Part shown: one piece after another, positions 43,192 through 48,426 of the stretch
Numbering within the stretch: the stretch's first letter is position 1
Layout: each line of letters opens with the position of its first letter
Assembly (NCBI GenBank): GCA_017473085.1
Contig: JAFUNF010000024.1
Location: 1 to 48,426, forward strand
Length of the DNA: 48,426 nucleotides
Reading direction: 5' to 3'
DNA from: Clostridia bacterium
Lineage (GTDB): Bacteria > Bacillota > Clostridia > Oscillospirales > CAG-272
The notes under the pieces: generated by a model
Seen by the model: the letters and a program-made list of their open reading frames with translations, nothing else
Databases searched by the model: none
Told to the model about the DNA's origin: nothing
Translations under genes and position numbers: made by a program

Positions 43192-45504
43192 ATGAACAGA
43201 TTTAAACGCACATTCGTTTTACTCAGCATGATGATAATTGCTATGCTCACTATGGCAATGCCAGCCTTTGCGGAGGAAACAAATGTATCCTCACTTGGCT
43301 CAGGCGCTGAGGACGACCCCTACATTATTGACAGTTATGAAGATTTATGTCTTTTTAGAGATTCCTTCAATGCAAAGGAAACAGCACAAAAGCCGTATGT
43401 CGAGTTGAAAGCTGATATTGACTTAGCTGGAAGTGCTGATAATCAGTGGACACCAATTGGCTCAAAGGAGTATAAATTTGGAGGAGTATTCAACGGAAAC
43501 GGTCATACAATTTCAAATTTATATTGCGATCTCGGACCAAGCACACAACGTTCTGGTCTCATTGCCGAGGCAGATGGGATAGCTGTTAAAAATCTTAATG
43601 TGCATAACGTATATTGCACGGGCTTGGCAAGCGTAAGTGCTATTATGGGTGGCGCATCAAATTCAACAATTGATAACTGCCATGTATCGGGAGAGATTTA
43701 TTTACAGGGCTATCAATACATAGGTGGCATTGTTGGTAAAGCAACTAACGTAAATACAACAAATTGCTCTCTTGTGGGAAATGAGCAGGATCGCGCACAG
43801 ATTCTTCCATACGAAGAAGATACGTATACAAAAATGTATGCTGGTGGTATAATCGGATGGCTTAATGGTGCCTATGGAGAAATAATTTCAAATTGTATTG
43901 TTAAAAACCTTGATATAAAGCACGATTTAAATGTGGGTTCAATTACAGGACTTTGCTCCTACGATTTGATAGAAAGCTGTGTTGTGGAAAACGTAACGAT
44001 TACAGCCGACTCGGTAAACGGAGCAGGTGGCACACGTCCTGATACGGTTGGACTTTTAGCAGGTGGATGCTATGGAAGCGAGACCTATCCATCTGTGTTC
44101 ACAGGCAACACTATCATAAACGTTGTGGTAACTGACAATGGTGAAAAGGTCACACGCTTATACGGCGAAGACCCAGCACCAAATGCAGAAACTGGTCCTA
44201 AGGAGGTTTTTGCAACTATAACAGAAACAGTTACCTACGTAGCTAAAATAGGTGAAAACTACTACCTCACCATTGATGAGGCGCTTGAAACTCTTACAAA
44301 TGGGGATACCCTTGTTTTGCTTGATGATGTGGCTATAAGCTCTACTATTACAATTGCTAAGAATAACGAAATTACATTTGACCTTAATGGCAAGGTGTTA
44401 AAAGCAACAGAGAGTAATACATCGGTAATATGTGTAAGCTATGGTGCACACTTTATTCTTAACGATAGTGTTGGAACAGGTGTTATCGATGCACAAAAAT
44501 GTTCAACAGGCTTCTTGCTTACACAGAAAGACGGTAATGTAGAGGACGGAATAGCCAAGCTCACAATTAATGCTGGAAAGGTACTTGCAGGCTTTTATGG
44601 CTATGGTATAGCGGGTAATGGTGGACGTCACGGCACAGAGATAATTATAAATGGTGGCACTATTGAAACAGAAGAGGGAATTGCAATATTCCATCCACAA
44701 TCAGGCACCATTACAGTAAACGATGGTGTTATTAAGGGTGCTGTCGGTATCGAGATGCGTGGTGGAGAGCTTTATGTTACAGGTGGAGAAATTTACGGAA
44801 GTGGAAAATTATATACAAATGTAACGACCACAGGTGCAACTGTATGGTATGGTGTTGCAATTGCTCTTTCTCAACATTCAACTAATATGCCTACAAGCGT
44901 AGTTGTAACAGGAGGAACACTTAGCGCAGAGTACGCATTTTACCAAAACCGCTTGACTGGTGATGGTGTGTCGTCACAAAATATTAGTGCAACAATTTCA
45001 AGCAATGCAAATATTGACGGCTTGGTTTATGCTGCTGAAAATGGATTTATAATGACAAAGCAGGCTGACGGAGCTTATGCTTTAAAAGAAAGTCAATATC
45101 AAGTAGCAGATTTCTTTGAGTATCTTGGATATTCGTATTGCGAATTCAAAAATGGTATTACAACAGGTTATAAGCTGAATACAGATATATATGAAAGCTT
45201 TGTTTCCGAAAATATGGATTCGGACATTGATTTTGGTGTTGCCTTTGGTATTGAAAGCTTGGATAATGGAGAAATTCGTATAAGCCTGTCTGGTAAAAAA
45301 ATTACAAGCTACTACAATGCAATTATATTGGATATTGATGAAGCAAATTTTGATACAAAATTGGTTATGGCAATGTATGTAACAGTTGATGGTGTAAGCC
45401 AATACACAACAGGTACAGAAGCAGGCGGAACTATATGCACACTCAATAAAGGAGAGGTGCTTGCAGTTTCATATAACATGGCTAAGAGCAAGGAGGACAA
45501 ATAA
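43192..45504 (+). CDS. Secreted beta-helix protein with GLUG-like repeats
   Basis: I use ATG 43192 because AAGAGG has proper spacing to it; an ATG at 43186 is too close. The 770-residue product has a type I signal peptide (cleavage after Ala27, PAFA-EE). Residues 40-110 carry the GSGAEDDPYIIDSYEDL entry and FNGNGHTISNLYC motif common to adhesin-like beta-helix proteins, followed by GLUG-like IGGIVGKATN and GGIIGWLNG units. Around residues 370-620 are irregular strands (ITINGG.I-type) expected of a right-handed beta-helix. The last 130 residues look globular. No sorting signal is present, so it is secreted or held by unknown means. It is coupled to the 49-residue gene behind it. Function unknown; adhesion is a guess. 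Confidence 0.82.
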   Translation: MNRFKRTFVLLSMMIIAMLTMAMPAFAEETNVSSLGSGAEDDPYIIDSYEDLCLFRDSFNAKETAQKPYVELKADIDLAGSADNQWTPIGSKEYKFGGVFNGNGHTISNLYCDLGPSTQRSGLIAEADGIAVKNLNVHNVYCTGLASVSAIMGGASNSTIDNCHVSGEIYLQGYQYIGGIVGKATNVNTTNCSLVGNEQDRAQILPYEEDTYTKMYAGGIIGWLNGAYGEIISNCIVKNLDIKHDLNVGSITGLCSYDLIESCVVENVTITADSVNGAGGTRPDTVGLLAGGCYGSETYPSVFTGNTIINVVVTDNGEKVTRLYGEDPAPNAETGPKEVFATITETVTYVAKIGENYYLTIDEALETLTNGDTLVLLDDVAISSTITIAKNNEITFDLNGKVLKATESNTSVICVSYGAHFILNDSVGTGVIDAQKCSTGFLLTQKDGNVEDGIAKLTINAGKVLAGFYGYGIAGNGGRHGTEIIINGGTIETEEGIAIFHPQSGTITVNDGVIKGAVGIEMRGGELYVTGGEIYGSGKLYTNVTTTGATVWYGVAIALSQHSTNMPTSVVVTGGTLSAEYAFYQNRLTGDGVSSQNISATISSNANIDGLVYAAENGFIMTKQADGAYALKESQYQVADFFEYLGYSYCEFKNGITTGYKLNTDIYESFVSENMDSDIDFGVAFGIESLDNGEIRISLSGKKITSYYNAIILDIDEANFDTKLVMAMYVTVDGVSQYTTGTEAGGTICTLNKGEVLAVSYNMAKSKEDK

Positions 45505-45653
45505 TGAAATATATTACCCCTGAATATAAGCTCGATGCAATCGACACAGAGGATATAATGAGTGCAAGCGTTATTCAAACCGAAAACGAAACCAACTCCT
45601 CAATCTCCTTCGACGACCTAATGAATAGCTTAAAGGACCTAACAAACAACTAA
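45504..45653 (+). CDS. 49-residue acidic protein coupled to the secreted beta-helix gene
   Basis: The ATG shares one base with the preceding stop (TAATG), with AAGGAGG upstream inside the end of that gene, so translation is real and coupled. The product starts MKYITPEYKLDAIDTEDIMS and ends in an Asn/Ser/Asp-rich tail (FDDLMNSLKDLTNN). It has no signal peptide or cysteine. The arrangement of an aromatic-Pro-Glu opening and an ED-I-hydroxy residue motif resembles short proteins I recall from many Clostridia, but I know no function. A strong terminator follows after two bases. Confidence 0.75.
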   Translation: MKYITPEYKLDAIDTEDIMSASVIQTENETNSSISFDDLMNSLKDLTNN

Positions 45654-45655
45654 AC

Positions 45656-45690
45656 AAAAAGCCCTTGCTTTCAAAAGCAAGGGCTTTTTT
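45656..45690 (+). terminator. Terminator after the 49-residue gene
   Basis: AAGCCCTTGCTTT-CA-AAAGCAAGGGCTT (45659-45686) with a T run to 45690; same core as the icd terminator. Confidence 0.92.
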
Positions 45691-45760
45691 CTTATAAAAA
45701 TTTCCTAAGAACGACAATTTTGATTTGCGTTTTTAAACCAATTACTCGACTTTTACAAAT

Positions 45761-46010
45761 TCTTTTCCATTTCATTTAGTATAGTAGTAGCCTTTAGTTT
45801 TCAATGTGGTAAGGTCGCAGAGCTTTCCACGTTGTAAACTAAATCTCGTGTGGTAATGTGGAAAGTCCCACTTTCCATATTTCCATACAAAAAAACAAAC
45901 GACATTAACCATCTGTGGTAATGTGGGAAACCTTGTTTTCCATATTTCCACACCTGTACGTAAAAGCAGTGTCTTAAATATGTCCCCTCATAAACTCAAG
46001 TAATTCGTCA
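45761..46010. repeat. Three-hairpin repeat, copy B, with a copied Doc tail
   Basis: Aligns with 46239-46479 with only scattered differences and a short indel near 45960. It includes the AGTAGTAGCCTTTAG lead-in, three hairpins with TTTCCACA-type arms, and at its right end the last codons of a doc gene. The flank to the left (45691-45760) has nothing recognisable. Confidence 0.85.
45974..46010 (-). pseudogene. Vestigial C-terminus of a Doc gene
   Basis: The minus strand encodes DELLEFMRGHI and a stop, identical to the end of the intact Doc at 46443-46817, and then diverges upstream into unrelated sequence. It is the remnant of a duplication or of an earlier doc copy. Confidence 0.75.
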
Positions 46011-46238
46011 AAGCCTTCCCCTTTGTTCGGAGGGCACCCTTGTGGCGTGCCTTGTGCAGAAGGGGGACCGTCTAAAGACGGTGGATTAAGTGACACTCCA
46101 AGAACACAAGTCTGTGACGAAGTGCGATTGGTTAGTGGAACTTATGCACGCGAGCAAAGCGAGTCGCAGAGGTGTAGTAGGAAAAATACACTAACATTTT
46201 GTAAAAGTCAAAAACAATTATATTTATACCTTATTGTT
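46011..46238. repeat. Palindromic repeat inserted between the two copies
   Basis: Begins AAGCCTTCCCC and contains GGCAC/GTGCC and ACCGTC-TAAA-GACGGT stems and a GTGGATTAAGTGA segment, a pattern like interspersed GC-rich palindromic repeats seen in gut Clostridia; the resemblance is from memory. It is visibly richer in G and C than its surroundings. No gene is supported. Confidence 0.5.
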
Positions 46239-46479
46239 TCTTTTCCATTTCATTTAGTATAGTAGTAGCCTTTAGTTTTCAATGTGGTAAGGTCGTAGAG
46301 CTTTCCACGTTGTAAACTAAACCTCGTGTGGTAATGTGGAAAGTTCCACTTTCCATATTTCCATACAAAAAACAAACGACATTAACCATCTGTGGTAATG
46401 TGGGAAACCTTGTTTTCCATATTTCCACACCTGTACAGTGTCTTAAATATGTCCCCTCATAAACTCAAGTAATTCGTCA
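46239..46479. repeat. Three-hairpin repeat, copy C, reaching into doc
   Basis: Second member of the tandem pair with 45761-46010. Its right end (46443-46479) is the 3' end of the intact doc gene, so the repeat unit includes doc coding sequence. Confidence 0.85.
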
Positions 46480-46817
46480 TACTTCATAGAGCCTGAAGCA
46501 ACGCCTAATCCAACCTTTATAAACTCCTCATTTGTCATCTTAACAAAGATACCATTGACCTCTAAAAATACAAGCATTACAAGCATACCAATTCGCTTGT
46601 TGCCATCAACAAATGGATGGTTAGATATTAAAGAAAAGCCAAGACGTACACCCTTTTCTAAAAGAGTAGGATATAGCTCTACATCCCCAAAGGTTTGAAA
46701 GGGACCCTCAAGAGCACTTTCCAAAAGTCCAACGTCACGAATATTAGGGTCGCCACCTGTCTGTTGACTTATCATTTCGTGCAAGGACAAAACCTTTTCC
46801 AAAGATAATCTAATCAT
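46443..46817 (-). CDS. doc: Doc family (Fic-fold) toxin
   Basis: A 124-residue death-on-curing type protein. The Fic-fold motif reads HPFVDGNKR (residues 67-75): the second Gly of the AMP-transferase motif is Lys, as in Doc, whose known activity is phosphorylation of EF-Tu. GGDPNIRDVGLLESAL is the usual Doc N-terminal segment. The start overlaps the stop of the upstream antitoxin gene (ATGA), the standard antitoxin-first order. The 3' end lies in a duplicated repeat, and an 11-codon copy of it remains at 45974-46010. Confidence 0.9.
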   Translation of the reverse strand: MIRLSLEKVLSLHEMISQQTGGDPNIRDVGLLESALEGPFQTFGDVELYPTLLEKGVRLGFSLISNHPFVDGNKRIGMLVMLVFLEVNGIFVKMTNEEFIKVGLGVASGSMKYDELLEFMRGHI

Positions 46818-46951
46818 TTCGCCAAATCCTCAAAGCCTTCCTTGTAGCGAGTTAAAATCTCCCATGCCACAAAATCTATTTTTTCATCATCAGTCATTTC
46901 AACGTATTCAAGCACAGTCTTTTCTAATTCTTGCTTCTTATTTTTGTCCAT
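46814..46951 (-). CDS. Antitoxin of the Doc system (45 residues)
   Basis: The minus strand from ATG 46951 encodes a 45-residue acidic, helical protein (start MDKNKKQELEKTVLEYVE, end ILTRYKEGFEDLAK). The C-terminal pattern with a Tyr-Lys..Phe..Leu-Ala-Lys end resembles the toxin-binding helix of small Doc-partner antitoxins. There is no room for a DNA-binding domain, so autoregulation by this protein is not expected. GGGGGTG precedes the ATG; the stop overlaps doc by four bases. Confidence 0.8.
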   Translation of the reverse strand: MDKNKKQELEKTVLEYVEMTDDEKIDFVAWEILTRYKEGFEDLAK

Positions 46952-46971
46952 AATAACACCCCCATAAACCA

Positions 46972-47000
46972 ATTATACACCAAGCAAAAACCAATTGCAA
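46972..47000 (-). promoter_or_regulatory. Promoter of the antitoxin-doc operon
   Basis: TTGCAA (46995-47000), a 17-base spacer and TATAAT (46972-46977) with TG one base before the -10 box. Confidence 0.75.
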
Positions 47001-47007
47001 CTAAAAT

Positions 47008-47029
47008 AAAAAAAGCCTTGCATTGCAAG
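47008..47029 (-). terminator. Terminator of the XRE regulator gene
   Basis: On the minus strand CTTGCAATGCAAG (47017-47029) is followed by GCTTTTTTT. It separates the regulator from the toxin operon, although the loop is very short. Confidence 0.6.
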
Positions 47030-47030
47030 A

Positions 47031-47234
47031 CTAATTTTTGTGATATTCTTCGAAAAGGTCGTTTGGGGTACATTCCAAAATATCGCAAAGTGCCTTTAAA
47101 TTATCGAGCTTGATAGCAGTAGTTTCATTGTTTACAATTCTATTAAAGTTCTGATAGCTTAACCCAAGCTGAATGTAAAGCCAATACTTAGTTTTCCCCT
47201 TTTGCTCAAGTATTTCCTTGATTCTGAATCTCAT
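47031..47234 (-). CDS. XRE family helix-turn-helix regulator
   Basis: A 67-residue single-domain DNA-binding protein: IKEILEQKGKTKYWLYIQLG, then LSYQNFNRIVNNETTAIKLD (helix-turn-helix) and LKALCDILECTPNDLFE, the Cro/CI-type pattern ending shortly after the domain. GAGGG precedes the ATG. It is divergent from the zinc-ribbon gene at 47349, and two identical palindromes lie between them, one only 12 bases from its own start, so it most likely represses both genes. It is in tandem with the Doc operon but separated by a terminator. Confidence 0.9.
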   Translation of the reverse strand: MRFRIKEILEQKGKTKYWLYIQLGLSYQNFNRIVNNETTAIKLDNLKALCDILECTPNDLFEEYHKN

Positions 47235-47245
47235 ATTTAACCCTC

Positions 47246-47259
47246 ACATTATATAATGT
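47246..47259. promoter_or_regulatory. Operator palindrome 1
   Basis: ACATTATATAATGT, a perfect 14-base palindrome, located just upstream of the XRE start and overlapping a TATAAT on that strand. Confidence 0.75.
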
Positions 47260-47283
47260 CTAAATTATATATTCTTTTTAGCC

Positions 47284-47312
47284 TTGACAAATAGACTTTT
47301 ACATTATATAAT
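47284..47312 (+). promoter_or_regulatory. Promoter of the zinc-ribbon protein gene
   Basis: TTGACA (47284-47289), a 17-base spacer and TATAAT (47307-47312); the -10 box lies inside operator 2. Confidence 0.88.
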
Positions 47313-47314
47313 GT
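47301..47314. promoter_or_regulatory. Operator palindrome 2
   Basis: Identical ACATTATATAATGT, covering the -10 box of the rightward promoter. Centre-to-centre distance to operator 1 is 55 bases. Confidence 0.78.
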
Positions 47315-47348
47315 ATACATAAGATATTTTTATACAAGGAGAGAAAAA

Positions 47349-48164
47349 ATGACAGATTATTACTACGTCGATTACTTCGACGAAAAAACAATGAAGCAAA
47401 AATTTATTAATGTAGTTAAGGAACAGGCAGGAAAGGACCAATTTATTGAAAAGGATTTTTTGTCAATTGCAACCGACCCAAGTAAGCTAAGCTACAGAGT
47501 AGTATTAAATGGCATATTGACCTTTTACGCAGACGTGTATTTATCGGTTGCTTGGCATGCGGTGAAGTATGAACTGTTTGAAAAGCCAGACAGATGGGGT
47601 GGAACAGAATCCGGAAACTATAAAAGCAAAGTATTCCTTTTGGATAAGGGATTGAGAGGCGAATACGAGCCATACAAAACACGTGGAACCTTTTATACAG
47701 ATAAATATACAAGGGAACAACTATCGTATGCAACTAACATTCCCGAAATACTTGGGTTTTCTCAAAGTATGGAAAAAGCAATCCTTGCTGATGTGACTTC
47801 CTTCGAAGATCAAGCGATGGAACGAGTATGGAAGAAATTTAGTGATTATTCAGTCACAAGAGAGAAACCGTATGTAAGATTAGATGGACCCCCTAGTCTG
47901 TTCGGGGCTGACAGATATATTAGTCCGACATACGAAATATCCATTCTGTATGAAAACAAAAAAATTTCTGCTTGGTTTAACAAGGAAGGTCAAATGATAA
48001 ATGAAATTGATTATCCTATAGAAAAAAAGGAACGAGAAAGAAGAGAGAAAATCCAAAGGCAACAGCAATGGAGAAAAGAAAATCGCTGTCAGTATTGTGG
48101 AGGAAGTTTTACGGGATTTTTTAAAAAGACCTGTACTAACTGTGGAGTAAAAAAAGATTATTAA
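47349..48164 (+). CDS. Unrecognised protein with C-terminal zinc ribbon
   Basis: A 271-residue protein I cannot place in a family. Residues 1-200 show no signal peptide or motif I know; it is rich in aromatic residues and ends in beta-like strands (YISPTYEISILYENKKISAWFN split around 190-212). Residues about 220-245 form a basic, Arg/Gln/Glu-rich helix, followed by a zinc ribbon with CQYCGG and CTNCG. Such ribbons often mediate nucleic-acid or protein contacts. An AAGGAGAG site precedes the ATG. It is controlled by a consensus promoter whose -10 box is inside a putative XRE operator. This suggests an inducible accessory gene, perhaps part of a defence, phage-related or stress module; that is inference. 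Confidence 0.75.
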   Translation: MTDYYYVDYFDEKTMKQKFINVVKEQAGKDQFIEKDFLSIATDPSKLSYRVVLNGILTFYADVYLSVAWHAVKYELFEKPDRWGGTESGNYKSKVFLLDKGLRGEYEPYKTRGTFYTDKYTREQLSYATNIPEILGFSQSMEKAILADVTSFEDQAMERVWKKFSDYSVTREKPYVRLDGPPSLFGADRYISPTYEISILYENKKISAWFNKEGQMINEIDYPIEKKERERREKIQRQQQWRKENRCQYCGGSFTGFFKKTCTNCGVKKDY

Positions 48165-48190
48165 AACAAAAAAAGCCTTCGATTTTTTAT

Positions 48191-48230
48191 GTGCTCCCTG
48201 TCAAGTAGACATAGTAAAAAACAAAAAGAT
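48191..48230. repeat. Terminal end of the right IS copy
   Basis: GTGCTCCCTGTCAAGTAGAC followed by ATAGTAAAAAACAAAAAG. The AGTAGACA and AAAAAACAAAAAG blocks match the inward-read left IS end at 72-136. It lies about 50 bases beyond the transposase stop, where an IS3-type right end is expected. Confidence 0.6.
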
Positions 48231-48247
48231 AATTGAACAAATCTTTC

Positions 48248-48273
48248 ATTCCCCTACCACGTGGTAGGGGAAT
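48248..48273. terminator. 26-base perfect palindrome next to the transposase
   Basis: ATTCCCCTACCAC and its complement with no loop bases spared, followed on the plus strand by five T. It would protect the transposase gene from convergent transcription and may also end its own transcript. Confidence 0.7.
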
Positions 48274-48279
48274 TTTTCG

Positions 48280-48426
48280 TCACGCAGCGGTGGCGAAGTA
48301 ATACTCCCACGGTGTCATACAATTAAGACGTTTTTGATAACGGCGAGTATTGTAAAAATGTATGTAATTTTCAATCGCTGAAACAAGCGTTTCTTTGCTC
48401 GTAAACTTTTTAAGATAGTACATCTC
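48280..48426 (-). CDS. IS3-family transposase OrfB, C-terminal fragment (runs off the window)
   Basis: The minus strand encodes 48 residues and a TGA at 48280-48282. The segment ENYIHFYNTRRYQKRLNCMT followed by PWEYY is the typical end of the DDE integrase domain of IS3-type OrfB (usual form YI.FYN..R.Q..L...TP.EY). The rest lies outside the window. Confidence 0.9.
   Translation of the reverse strand, partial: EMYYLKKFTSKETLVSAIENYIHFYNTRRYQKRLNCMTPWEYYFATAA

Noticed and set aside
46023-46262. 79-codon plus-strand frame
   Set aside because: It covers the GC-richer palindromic repeat, with no start site or recognisable protein features.
1-48426. Circular element closed through the IS fragments
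   Set aside because: Joining the ends would leave only about 214 bases of transposase coding sequence, far short of an IS3 element, so the fragments belong to a collapsed repeat or two copies.

Overview
The window looks like a chromosomal contig from an uncultured, AT-rich, anaerobic Firmicute of the Clostridia type, probably a gut commensal. The reasons are the lipobox lipoproteins with InlB-type (Listeria-Bacteroides) and BspA-type repeats, TTGACA/TATAAT promoters with 17-base spacers, AGGAGG ribosome binding sites, a PyrR-like attenuator, radical SAM enzymes and Na+-decarboxylase subunits. I cannot name the species. Both ends run into IS3-type transposase genes in the same orientation, which probably explains why the contig stops there.

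Layout. 1-136: start of a transposase gene and its terminal hairpin. 185-2952 (minus): InlB-repeat lipoprotein and aldose 1-epimerase-like protein. 3064-4556 (plus): radical SAM/SPASM protein and nitroreductase. 4554-5369: dense palindromic repeats, no gene. 5372-14805 (minus): pyrimidine operon, transcribed pyrC-carB-pyrK-pyrD-pyrF-pyrE-pyrB-pyrI, giving every step of UMP synthesis except the glutaminase subunit carA, which is not in the window. It starts at a consensus promoter followed by an anti-antiterminator/antiterminator/terminator leader. 15075-23384 (plus): two MORN-repeat proteins, a methylglyoxal-synthase-like protein with altered active-site residues, and a 1884-residue leucine-rich-repeat lipoprotein. 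23457-23860: hairpin array and tRNA-Thr(GGT). 24022-30823 (plus): YhcC-like radical SAM protein, DUF4886-type SGNH protein, InlB-repeat lipoprotein and a polysaccharide-deacetylase lipoprotein. 30941-31437: three-hairpin repeat and tRNA-Arg(ACG). 31598-40298 (plus): ddl, murD, three tandem M42 peptidases, a small lipoprotein, a NifS-like cysteine desulfurase, and beta and gamma-like subunits of a Na+-pumping decarboxylase. 40342-45653 (plus): alkaline phosphatase lipoprotein, NADP-isocitrate dehydrogenase, a secreted beta-helix protein and a coupled 49-residue protein. 45761-47234: duplicated repeats, a Doc toxin with its 45-residue antitoxin, and an XRE regulator. 47349-48164: an unrecognised zinc-ribbon protein divergent from the regulator, with two identical palindromic operators between them. 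48191-48426: end of the second IS.

The most unusual signal is non-coding. Intergenic regions, including three gaps inside the pyr operon, carry arrays of short perfect hairpins separated by a constant 6-8 base linker. In most arrays the linker is direct in one half and reverse-complemented in the other, so the array as a whole can fold as a branched palindrome. Different arrays use different linkers (GTGAAGTT, TCATAACG, TGAAATG/ATTTCA, GTATATCA). I do not recognise this class of element.
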